8,822 nucleotides of DNA from Actinomycetota bacterium (GTDB taxonomy: Bacteria; Actinomycetota; Thermoleophilia; Solirubrobacterales; 70-9): assembly GCA_005884305.1 (NCBI GenBank), contig VAYL01000176.1:5649-14470 (forward strand), in the 5' to 3' direction. Below, in pieces: positions 1 through 5,479 of the stretch. Every line of letters begins with the position of its first letter. The stretch's first letter is position 1. Made by a program: the position numbers and the translations under genes. A model generated the notes under the pieces. It did no database searches, had not been told where the DNA came from, and saw nothing but the letters and a program-made list of their open reading frames with translations.

Positions 1-420
1 GACCCAAAGCAAGCCCAGGAGGACCTGACGGAGATGGTCGAGGTCGAGGATGGAAAAGCGTTCATCCTCCACCCCGGCGAGTTCGTCCTGGGGTCAACGC
101 GCGAGCGCGTCGCGCTGGGTGACGACCTCGTGGGCCGATTAGAGGGGAAGTCGAGCCTTGGCCGCCTCGGCCTATTGATTCACTCGACCGCCGGCTTCGT
201 CGATGCGGGATGGGACGGACATCTCACCCTCGAGCTGTCCAATGTCGCGAACCTGCCGATCGCGATCTATCCCGGGATGAAGATCGGGCAGATCTCGTTT
301 CTGCGGATGAGCAGCCCTGCGGATCATCCCTATGGCAGCGATGCCACCGGCTCGAAGTACCAGGGTCAGCGCGGGCCAACGCCCTCTCGCTACTACCTGA
401 ACTTCCGCGAGAACGAGTAG
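1..420 (+). CDS. dcd: dCTP deaminase, 3' part (5' end outside window)
   Basis: This is the C-terminal 139 residues of dCTP deaminase, which converts dCTP to dUTP in pyrimidine deoxynucleotide (dTTP) supply. The frame is open from base 1, so roughly the first 50 residues of a family protein of about 190 lie outside the window; the ATG at 34 is internal. Visible motifs are [13 protein letters not shown], the [11 protein letters not shown] segment carrying the conserved active-site Ser and Arg, [11 protein letters not shown], the TLELSN segment with the catalytic Glu, PGMKIGQ, and the terminal [11 protein letters not shown] that closes over the nucleotide. The HSTAGF form matches the mycobacterial enzyme, which both deaminates dCTP and hydrolyses dUTP; by resemblance this one may be bifunctional too, but that is inference. 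It is followed by two small hairpins and by a gene with its own promoter-like motif. Confidence 0.95.
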   Translation, partial: DPKQAQEDLTEMVEVEDGKAFILHPGEFVLGSTRERVALGDDLVGRLEGKSSLGRLGLLIHSTAGFVDAGWDGHLTLELSNVANLPIAIYPGMKIGQISFLRMSSPADHPYGSDATGSKYQGQRGPTPSRYYLNFRENE

Positions 421-422
421 TC

Positions 423-458
423 GCCGCACCTAGCGGCTAACCCCTGTCTCCAAGGGGT
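423..458 (+). terminator. two tandem hairpins after dcd, possible weak terminator
   Basis: Two nucleotides after the dcd stop codon, GCCGC (423-427) pairs perfectly with GCGGC (433-437) across a 5-nt loop. Immediately after, ACCCCT (440-445) pairs with AGGGGT (453-458) across a 7-nt loop. Neither stem is followed by a T-tract, so this is not a classical intrinsic terminator; it could be a weak actinobacterial-style terminator or a 3'-end stabiliser. The stems are seen directly; the function is inferred. Confidence 0.35.
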
Positions 459-513
459 CTGCCACCTAAAGCATCTGGGGGGTCGCGCCGATAGAGCTTG
501 CGAAGTGGCAGAC
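457..513. repeat. 9-bp inverted repeat bracketing the promoter of the zinc-ribbon gene
   Basis: GTCTGCCAC at 457-465 is the exact reverse complement of GTGGCAGAC at 505-513, with 39 bases between. The left arm abuts the -35-like element and the right arm begins exactly at the GTG start codon. If transcription starts near 501, the left arm is not in the mRNA, so any role would be as paired DNA sites, for example an operator, and not an RNA stem. The pairing is seen; the role is a guess. Confidence 0.4.
467..494 (+). promoter_or_regulatory. sigma-28/sigma-D (FliA/WhiG-like) promoter motif
   Basis: TAAA at 467-470 and GCCGATAG at 487-494 are separated by 16 bases. The Bacillus sigma-D consensus is TAAA, 14-16 bases, then GCCGATAT; the E. 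coli FliA consensus is TAAAGTTT, 11 bases, GCCGATAA. The first fits with one mismatch, and the second is off by one in spacing. A start about 7 bases past the -10 would fall near 501, only a few bases before the GTG at 505, giving a nearly leaderless mRNA. No Shine-Dalgarno is present before that GTG, which agrees. The motif is seen; use by a sigma-28-family factor is inferred. Confidence 0.5.
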
Positions 514-894
514 GGGGATACAGCCAAGGGGAGCAACGTCGAGCGCGGGCTCGAGCCGAGTGTCTTCGAGACTCGGGTCGCGTCCACACAGCGTCGGCGT
601 CACGGCGATCTCCACGTCTGTCCCGAGTGCGGGTCCGACCTGGTCTATCCCACGGATTGGGCCCCCGCCAGCGACCGGCAGTGGCACGTCGCCCTCCGGT
701 GTCCCGAGTGTGAATGGAACGGTGGCGGGCGGTATAGCCAGGAAATGGTCGACCGTCTCGATGAGGCTCTCGATCACGGCACGGAAGCCGTGCTCGATGA
801 CCTCAACATCCTGGTCCGGGCCAACATGGAGGACCAGATCGATCGCTTCGTGGCCGCCCTGAACGGCGACCTCATCCTCCCCGAGGACTTCTAA
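505..894 (+). CDS. small zinc-ribbon protein, function unknown
   Basis: A 129-residue acidic protein with no recognised function. Residues 1-34 look disordered. Two CxxC pairs follow, CPEC at 39-42 and CPEC at 66-69, spaced as in a treble-clef or zinc-ribbon fold and likely binding one zinc. Residues 78-129 are predicted helical and acidic, with several Asp/Glu pairs, and end in LPEDF. The start is GTG at 505; no other start codon lies in frame before the first Cys pair, and there is no Shine-Dalgarno. A sigma-28-like promoter lies 10 bases upstream, so the gene is probably expressed separately from dcd. Its stop is only 3 bases from the stop of the convergent prenyl synthase gene. It could be a nucleic-acid-binding or regulatory protein, but nothing in the sequence settles this. 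Confidence 0.75.
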   Translation: MADGDTAKGSNVERGLEPSVFETRVASTQRRRHGDLHVCPECGSDLVYPTDWAPASDRQWHVALRCPECEWNGGGRYSQEMVDRLDEALDHGTEAVLDDLNILVRANMEDQIDRFVAALNGDLILPEDF

Positions 895-897
895 CTC

Positions 898-1908
898 TTA
901 CGAATAGCGCTCGACGACGCCGTCGGCGACCAGCTCCAGGAGCTGGCGTTGCTCGCGTCGGAGGCCGGACGTGGCGAGCGCCCGCTTGGCGGTCTCGACC
1001 CGGCCGCGGGCGTCGGCTCGAACGCTGTCCAGCGCGCCAGTGGCCGCCACCCGGTCGCAGATCTCCTCGGCGCCCGCCGCATCCAGCTCCCGCAGATCGA
1101 CCTTGGCGAGCGAGCGGTCCTCTTCGCGCGCGAGGATGAGCGGCAGCGTCACGGTCCCATCAAGCAGATCCGTCCCGCGAGCCTTGCCGGTCCGCTCCGG
1201 CGGCCCGGTGACGTCGAGGACGTCGTCGAGAAGCTGGAACGCCAGGCCGATCTCGCGGCCGAAGGTCTGGAGCGCGCGCTCCAGCGAGAGATCTGGCTCC
1301 GCGGAGGCCGCCAGCTCACCGCCCTTGCCGGCGCGGCCGATCAGGCAGGAGCACTCGAAGAGACGCGCCGTCTTCAGGCCACATCGCTCGAGGTAGCGCT
1401 CCGCCGAGATCGAGATGTCGAACGCATCGCGCCGCTGCGCGAGCTCACCCAGCGCGAGCGCGACCGATGCTCCGGACAACAGCTCGACCTGACGCTCGCT
1501 GCCGTCCTGCCCGAGCTCGGCGAACGCACGTGAGAAGAGGAGGTCGCCCACGGCGAGCGCGCGCTCGCGCCCCGAGCGCGCGACCACGGTTGGGCGGCCG
1601 CGGCGAAGGGGCGCCGCGTCGAGGACGTCATCGTGGACCAGGGTCGCCATATGGACGAGCTCGATGGCGGCGGCGGCCCGGATCGCGGCCTCTCCCGCCC
1701 CCGGGCCCGCGCACAGGAGGACGAGCATCGGGCGCAGCCGCTTTCCACCGGCGGCGAGGGTCGCGCTCGCGTCGGCCGATAGCGCATCGCCATGCCCCTC
1801 GACCAGCCGGCGAAGCCGCTCCTCGACCGCCTCCATGCGGGTCGGAAGCCACGCGTCGGCGGCGTCCAGCACCATCGTCACGGGTGGCGGTACGGCCGTG
1901 CGGTTCAC
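898..1908 (-). CDS. long-chain polyprenyl diphosphate synthase (HepT/IspB-like)
   Basis: A trans-isoprenyl diphosphate synthase of 336 residues that elongates farnesyl or geranylgeranyl diphosphate with isopentenyl diphosphate, here most likely making the menaquinone side chain. Motifs in order: GGKRLRP (54-60); first aspartate-rich motif DDVLD (93-97) preceded by HMATLVH; GDLLFSRAF (121-129); the conserved Lys-Thr at 179-180; second aspartate-rich motif DDVLD (228-232); and the GKARGTDLLDG segment from 241. The fifth residue before the first Asp motif is Ala88, a small residue typical of long-chain synthases, not the bulky aromatic of short-chain ones. Product length cannot be read from the sequence. 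The GTG start has a strong Shine-Dalgarno. The gene is last in the - strand array, directly after menG, as hepT is in the Bacillus gerC operon. Confidence 0.93.
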   Translation of the reverse strand: MNRTAVPPPVTMVLDAADAWLPTRMEAVEERLRRLVEGHGDALSADASATLAAGGKRLRPMLVLLCAGPGAGEAAIRAAAAIELVHMATLVHDDVLDAAPLRRGRPTVVARSGRERALAVGDLLFSRAFAELGQDGSERQVELLSGASVALALGELAQRRDAFDISISAERYLERCGLKTARLFECSCLIGRAGKGGELAASAEPDLSLERALQTFGREIGLAFQLLDDVLDVTGPPERTGKARGTDLLDGTVTLPLILAREEDRSLAKVDLRELDAAGAEEICDRVAATGALDSVRADARGRVETAKRALATSGLRREQRQLLELVADGVVERYS

Positions 1909-1913
1909 CTCGG

Positions 1914-1920
1914 TCCTCCC
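1914..1920 (-). promoter_or_regulatory. strong ribosome binding site of the prenyl synthase gene
   Basis: Read on the - strand this is GGGAGGA, followed by a 5-base spacer and the GTG at 1908. It decides the start. An ATG just upstream of it is in another frame and reaches a stop within a few codons. Confidence 0.75.
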
Positions 1921-1958
1921 ATCTCACACATGCTCGCCGATCCCTCCCCCCACCGCGC

Positions 1959-2651
1959 TCAGGTTCCGGCCACGCCGGTGTGGATCGTGATGATGCCTCC
2001 CGCTAGCACCAGGTACCGCACACGCGGGAAACCGGTCCCGGCCATCCGCTCGGCGAGGCCGCGCGGGGACGGGAACCGCTTGACCGACTCCGGTAGATAG
2101 GTGTAGGCGCTGCGGTCGCCGGCGACCGTCCCAAGCAGCGGGACGATCCGGTCGAACCACAGCGAATAGAAGGCGGAGAGCGGCGGGCGCGTCGGCTGAG
2201 TGATCTCCAGGATCACGAGCCGCCCGCCGGGACGCACGACTCGCCTGAGCTCGGCGAGCCCGCGGTCCAGGTCGGCCAGGTTCCGCGCGCCGAACCCGAT
2301 CGTGGCGGCGTCGAAGGAGGCGTCGGCGTAAGGCAGCTCGAGCGCGTCCGCCCATTCGAAGTGAACGCCCGAAACGCCGTTGCGCTCCGCCTTGGCCCTG
2401 GCGGCATCGAGCATGCGTTCCGAGAAGTCACAGCCGATCACGGTCCCCTCGGCCCCGACCCTCCGCGCAAGCTCCAGGGCGAGGTCGCCCGTCCCGCAGC
2501 AGACGTCCAGGGCGGATCCGCCGGGCTCGACATCCGCCATGTCCGCTGCCCGCTCGCGCCAGCGGTAGTGCATGCCCGCGGTCATCGCCGTGTTCATCAG
2601 GTCGTAAACGCCGGATTCGCGACTGGGAAGTGACGTCTGGGAAGTGGCCAT
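1959..2651 (-). CDS. menG: demethylmenaquinone C-methyltransferase (MenG/UbiE)
   Basis: A 230-residue class I SAM-dependent methyltransferase of the UbiE/MenG family that methylates demethylmenaquinone, the last step of menaquinone synthesis. The first family signature is present as YDLMN (16-20) through H28 and W31, with Thr24 where the pattern has Ser. SAM motif I is LDVCCGTGD (48-56), with GCDFSERML (73-81) after it. Then come GFGARNLAD (119-127), the second signature RVVRPGGRLVILE (137-149), and AGDRSAYTYLPESVKRFP (177-194), where family members read GDREAYRYLPES. Since the neighbours make and use menaquinone, MenG is a better name than UbiE. It starts at ATG 2651, 36 bases after qcrC; no strong Shine-Dalgarno is visible and a 12-base palindrome sits just before the start. 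Confidence 0.93.
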   Translation of the reverse strand: MATSQTSLPSRESGVYDLMNTAMTAGMHYRWRERAADMADVEPGGSALDVCCGTGDLALELARRVGAEGTVIGCDFSERMLDAARAKAERNGVSGVHFEWADALELPYADASFDAATIGFGARNLADLDRGLAELRRVVRPGGRLVILEITQPTRPPLSAFYSLWFDRIVPLLGTVAGDRSAYTYLPESVKRFPSPRGLAERMAGTGFPRVRYLVLAGGIITIHTGVAGT

Positions 2652-2654
2652 GGC

Positions 2655-2666
2655 CGCTGATCAGCG
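2655..2666. repeat. 12-bp perfect palindrome in the qcrC-menG gap
   Basis: CGCTGATCAGCG is self-complementary and sits 3 bases before the menG start codon. It may be a protein-binding half-site pair or chance; the sequence alone does not decide. Confidence 0.25.
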
Positions 2667-2687
2667 AGGTGTCAGCGTGGAGTCTGG

Positions 2688-3338
2688 CTACTTCAGATAC
2701 GAAAGGAAGTTGGCGACCTCGTTCAGCTTCTTTTGCCCGAGGCTCTTGAACGACGGCATGATGCTCGGGCCGGCGACCAGCGAGCGCAGGATGGCCGCGC
2801 GAGGGATGCGAGATCCGATATGCGTGAGGTCGGGAGCGAGCGTCCCGTTGCCGCTGTCCGCGATCTTGTGGCACGCCAGGCACGCGGATTGCCCGACGAC
2901 GAGCTTGCCCGCCTCGTATTGCTTTGGCACCTGTAAGTCCACCGTGGTGGGCGGGCCGGCGTTCGCTCCCTTGTAGGTGAGGAACGCCATCACGACGATG
3001 GTCATCGCCATCGCCGACATCGCGATCGGCCGGCGTTCGGGCCGGCGTTCGGGGCCGCGGTCGTAGAACGGCAAGAGGAACAGCAGGACCATCGCGATCG
3101 TCGGGATCCCGATCGTCGCGAGTGGAACGAGGTACGGCGGCTTCAGCACCCGCAGGACCTCGAAGAGGAAGAAGAAGTACCAGTCGGGGCGCGGCGTGTA
3201 CGTGGTGGACGTCGGGTCCGCCTGCGGTCCCAGCGCCATCGTCGAGTCCTTCATCACCGCGTACGGGAAGAACGGCTTACCCTGCTTCTTCAGGAGCTCG
3301 TAGTCGCGGAGGTACTGCTCCTTCTCCGCGCGATTCAT
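2688..3338 (-). CDS. qcrC: menaquinol:cytochrome c reductase, subunit-IV/cytochrome c fusion
   Basis: A 216-residue membrane protein joining the C-terminal half of cytochrome b (PetD or subunit-IV type) to a monoheme cytochrome c, as in Bacillus QcrC. The Qo-site motif is PDWY (51-54) in place of PEWY. Hydrophobic helices lie at about 53-66, 70-91 and 105-122, separated by FYDRGPERRPERRP. The cytochrome c domain has CLACH (153-157) for covalent heme attachment through Cys153 and Cys156 with His157 as ligand, and Met194 in PSIMPSF as the probable sixth ligand. The start is ATG 3338: its ATGA overlaps the qcrB stop by 4 bases and a strong Shine-Dalgarno precedes it. The frame stays open upstream to 3770, but that extension is a shadow of qcrB. 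No separate cytochrome c1 gene is present. Confidence 0.95.
   Translation of the reverse strand: MNRAEKEQYLRDYELLKKQGKPFFPYAVMKDSTMALGPQADPTSTTYTPRPDWYFFFLFEVLRVLKPPYLVPLATIGIPTIAMVLLFLLPFYDRGPERRPERRPIAMSAMAMTIVVMAFLTYKGANAGPPTTVDLQVPKQYEAGKLVVGQSACLACHKIADSGNGTLAPDLTHIGSRIPRAAILRSLVAGPSIMPSFKSLGQKKLNEVANFLSYLK
3028..3051. repeat. two perfect tandem copies of a 12-bp unit inside qcrC
   Basis: GGCCGGCGTTCG occurs at 3028-3039 and again at 3040-3051. It encodes a repeated Arg-Pro-Glu-Arg in the GPERRPERRP loop after the third hydrophobic segment. The Bacillus protein, from memory, has GPERRPHKRP at the same place and length, so the repeat may be substitution convergence and not a new duplication. 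Confidence 0.4.
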
Positions 3339-4138
3339 ACGCGCTCCTCCCGGACGGTGGTCTTGGTCCGCTTCGGGTGGAGCCACGGCGGCGCTGTCGT
3401 CCCGAGCTTGACCACGAGATAAAGGTGAGCGCCGATCAGGGCGATGATGAGGCCCGGCACGAGCAGCATGTGGATCGCGTAGAACCGCGGGAGCGTTGCA
3501 GCGTTGAACTCGGCGCCGGCGCGTAAGAAGTCGCTGAGGTACGGGCCGATGAACGGCCCGGTGCCGTTGATGTTGACGCCGACGACGGTGGCCCAGAAGG
3601 ACCGCTGGTCGAAGGGCAGGAGGTACCCGGTGAAGCCCATGATCATCGTCAGGATGAGAAGGGTCACGCCGATGATCCAGTTCAGCTCGCGCGGGTACTT
3701 GTAGGCGCCAAAGATGAACGTCCGCGCCATGTGAAGGTAGATCAGGATGATCATCACGCTGGCGCCCCACTTGTGCATCCCGCGCACGAACTCGCCGAGG
3801 AAAACGTCGTTGGTGAGGTGCGTGACCGACGCGTAAGCCTGCGTGGGCGACGGGTCGTAGTACATCGCCAGGAAGACCCCAGTCGTCGCCTGCACGACGA
3901 ACGCGAACAGCGTCGCCGAGCCGAGCGTGTAGAACCAGTTGGTCCCCTTCGGGACCTTCCGGTAGAGCATCCCGGTGAGGAAGCTCGCCCCGCCGGTGCG
4001 CTCGTCGAGCCAGCCGACGAGGTCGGCCGGCGCATCCTTGACCGGCGCGAGCGGATCGGCGCCGTTTCGCCCGTTGTCGGTCCCCGGCTTGTGCGGCTTC
4101 TTGAGCGGCGGCGGGATGAGGACGTCCGGAAGCTTCAT
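3335..4138 (-). CDS. qcrB: menaquinol:cytochrome c reductase, cytochrome b6-like subunit
   Basis: A 267-residue membrane protein forming the N-terminal half of cytochrome b, carrying the two b hemes of the menaquinol-oxidising complex. Four heme-ligand histidines are visible: His122 and His136 in one helix, and His223 and His238 in another. The second pair is 15 apart, as in b6-type proteins; the bc1 type has 14. Other family segments are ATTGVFLAMYY, RGMHKWGAS, YPRELNW and GFTGYLLPFDQ. At the position where chloroplast b6 (Cys35) and Bacillus QcrB (Cys43) have the Cys that binds heme ci, this protein has Thr71 (NWFYTLGS). About 37 extra residues, rich in Pro and Lys, precede the usual start of the fold. 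The ATG has GGGAGA 4 bases upstream. It sits 9 bases after qcrA and overlaps qcrC by 4. Confidence 0.95.
   Translation of the reverse strand: MKLPDVLIPPPLKKPHKPGTDNGRNGADPLAPVKDAPADLVGWLDERTGGASFLTGMLYRKVPKGTNWFYTLGSATLFAFVVQATTGVFLAMYYDPSPTQAYASVTHLTNDVFLGEFVRGMHKWGASVMIILIYLHMARTFIFGAYKYPRELNWIIGVTLLILTMIMGFTGYLLPFDQRSFWATVVGVNINGTGPFIGPYLSDFLRAGAEFNAATLPRFYAIHMLLVPGLIIALIGAHLYLVVKLGTTAPPWLHPKRTKTTVREERV
3345..3351 (-). promoter_or_regulatory. ribosome binding site deciding the qcrC start
   Basis: On the - strand this reads GGGAGGA, with a 6-base spacer to ATG 3338. Together with the ATGA overlap it fixes qcrC at 216 residues instead of the longer open frame. It lies inside the end of qcrB. 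Confidence 0.75.
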
Positions 4139-4142
4139 CCGC

Positions 4143-4148
4143 TCTCCC
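4143..4148 (-). promoter_or_regulatory. ribosome binding site of qcrB, overlapping the qcrA stop
   Basis: On the - strand this reads GGGAGA, 4 bases before ATG 4138. Its first G is the last base of the qcrA TAG stop codon, so a ribosome finishing qcrA covers the qcrB start site. Confidence 0.6.
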
Positions 4149-4804
4149 TACGGCGGCGGCGGCGTGTCCGGCCGCGGCGGATAGATGTAGTTCCAGATCC
4201 CGCCCGTGTACTCGCCGGGGTCCCTGTATCGCACCGGCTGCAGGTGCGAGGTGACGCTGTAGCGCGGGCCGATCTGCACCTGGCCGTTGCGCACACGCGT
4301 CTGGAAGCGGTCAAGCGGCCGTACCGGCGGGCCGCCGATCACCTTGCCCTCGAAGTCGTAAACGCCGCCGTGGCACGGGCAGACGAAGCTCTTGGCCGCA
4401 GCGACGAAATTGACCGGGCAACCTAGGTGCGCGCAGCGGGTGGAGATGGCGATGTACGGGTCGTTGCCGGCCGAGGTGCCCTTGCGCACGAACGCCGTGG
4501 TCTTGCCCGCCTCGCCGATGCCCTCCACGAGCGTGAACACGACGGGTTTGTAGGTGTCGGCCGTGAACCGGCTAGTGGGGCCCACGCTCTCCCAGACCTC
4601 GTCGGGCTCCTTGAAGATCGGGGCCAGGGCAAACCCCACGGCCGGGAGCACGATGATCGCTCCCGCCAATCCCCCCACGGCTTGGCCCGCGACCGTGAAG
4701 GCGCGCCGCCGGCTCATCGACTCGCCCTCGAAGTAGCCGGCCGGTTCCGACTTCGGCAACGCCTCGGGGGTCGGCCCGTTCGTCTTGTCGGCGGCGTCGG
4801 CCAC
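4148..4804 (-). CDS. qcrA: menaquinol:cytochrome c reductase, Rieske iron-sulfur subunit
   Basis: A 218-residue Rieske 2Fe-2S protein that takes the first electron from menaquinol at the outer face of the membrane. A twin-arginine signal, SRRRAF (31-36), is followed by a hydrophobic anchor at about 38-62, so it is a Tat-exported, anchored protein. Cluster ligands are in CAHLGC (Cys124, His126; Cys129 is the disulfide partner) and CPCHGG (Cys142 partner, Cys144, His145). Gly147 replaces the Ser of the CPCHGS form that hydrogen-bonds the cluster; Tyr149 is kept. The C-terminus, about 45 residues past the cluster domain, ends in a proline run. The chosen GTG at 4804 lacks a Shine-Dalgarno; the only good alternative is the ATG at 4717, just before the twin-arginine motif. 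No other start codon lies in frame back to the stop of the preceding gene. Confidence 0.94.
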   Translation of the reverse strand: MADAADKTNGPTPEALPKSEPAGYFEGESMSRRRAFTVAGQAVGGLAGAIIVLPAVGFALAPIFKEPDEVWESVGPTSRFTADTYKPVVFTLVEGIGEAGKTTAFVRKGTSAGNDPYIAISTRCAHLGCPVNFVAAAKSFVCPCHGGVYDFEGKVIGGPPVRPLDRFQTRVRNGQVQIGPRYSVTSHLQPVRYRDPGEYTGGIWNYIYPPRPDTPPPP

Positions 4805-4867
4805 TGTCAGGTCTTGAGAGGTACTCGCGCTACGCCCAGAACCATTTCCTTGCTTCGCACCCGGCGC

Positions 4868-5470
4868 TCAGGAAGGGGGCTGGAAGCCTATCGACTCGGC
4901 TGCGCCACCCAATCGGTCAACGAGGCCCGCCGGAGCGGCCATCGCGGCCGCTCCCTCCCACAATCTCACGGGCGCCTCGGGGACGCCCTCCCGGAGCGCC
5001 GCCTTCGCGCTGCCATGGCCCGGCGGCGGGCCCGCGGCCACCGTGATCGCGGAGGCCAGCCACAGCGCCGCGGCGCCATCCTTGCCACCCGCGCGGACGG
5101 CGGGGCCGGCATGGAGCTGCGCGACGAGGGAGATCAGATCCGAGAGCTCGCGCACCGCCTCGAGATCACCCAGCGACGCAAGCCGCTCCAGCCCGCGCGC
5201 ATAGAGATAGTCGCCTGCCAGCAGGGCCAAATCCTCGTCGGCACCGTTCACAACCCGCGGCCGCGCGTAGTGCAGCAGGTAGCCCTCGCGGATCGACTCG
5301 AACAGGATCGCGTACTCCGCCGGCGCGTCGGCGGCGCGGGGACCGCCGGCGACGAGGATCCCCAGCGCGGGGACGTGCCCATCGGGGTCGGCGACGTGCG
5401 GCGAGATCACCGATTTCTCGGCGCGCAGGCGCGTCGCTAGCTCGTCCAGGGCCTCCGTTGGCGATGGCAC
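4868..5470 (-). CDS. HepS-like protein, possible small subunit of the prenyl diphosphate synthase
   Basis: A 200-residue soluble, mostly helical, Ala-rich protein that would usually be called hypothetical. Residues 70-102 (RPRVV, then LLAGDYLYARGLERLASLGD) resemble residues 105-131 of the prenyl synthase in this same window (RPTVV, then GDLLFSRAFAELG), but there is no DDxxD motif, so it cannot be catalytic alone. The same segment recalls LAGDY...YY in Bacillus HepS, the non-catalytic component I of heptaprenyl diphosphate synthase. Context agrees: HepS-like, MenG and prenyl synthase occur in the Bacillus gerC order, here split by qcrABC. The resemblance is judged by eye and memory. The GTG start is 9 bases after the thioesterase gene and has no clear Shine-Dalgarno. 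A 62-base gap then leads to qcrA, with no obvious promoter or terminator in it. Confidence 0.7.
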   Translation of the reverse strand: MPSPTEALDELATRLRAEKSVISPHVADPDGHVPALGILVAGGPRAADAPAEYAILFESIREGYLLHYARPRVVNGADEDLALLAGDYLYARGLERLASLGDLEAVRELSDLISLVAQLHAGPAVRAGGKDGAAALWLASAITVAAGPPPGHGSAKAALREGVPEAPVRLWEGAAAMAAPAGLVDRLGGAAESIGFQPPS

Positions 5471-5479
5471 GGCGCGAGA

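Noticed and set aside
34..36. ATG at 34 as the start of dcd
   Set aside because: The frame is open to base 1 and the protein from 34 would lack the N-terminal third of the family; it is an internal Met of a gene cut by the window edge.
949..1533. + strand frame opposite the prenyl synthase
   Set aside because: Shadow of a gene with both aspartate-rich motifs in place; no family resemblance of its own.
3339..3770. Upstream open frame that would lengthen qcrC to 360 residues
   Set aside because: This part is out of frame with the clear qcrB protein, is full of His, Arg, Pro and Asp, and resembles nothing; the ATGA overlap and strong ribosome site place the real start at 3338.
4805..4867. Possible leader peptide or promoter before qcrA (a short ATG frame ends at TGA near 4807)
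   Set aside because: The 12-codon frame has its AAGGA directly against the ATG, with no spacer, and no clear -35/-10 pair is visible; too weak to list.
4427..5440. Long + strand open frame (337 residues) opposite qcrA and the HepS-like gene
   Set aside because: Arg- and Gly-rich shadow crossing two - strand genes and their gap, with no motif. The qcrA side is certain, and the HepS-like frame has a sensible composition and operon spacing.
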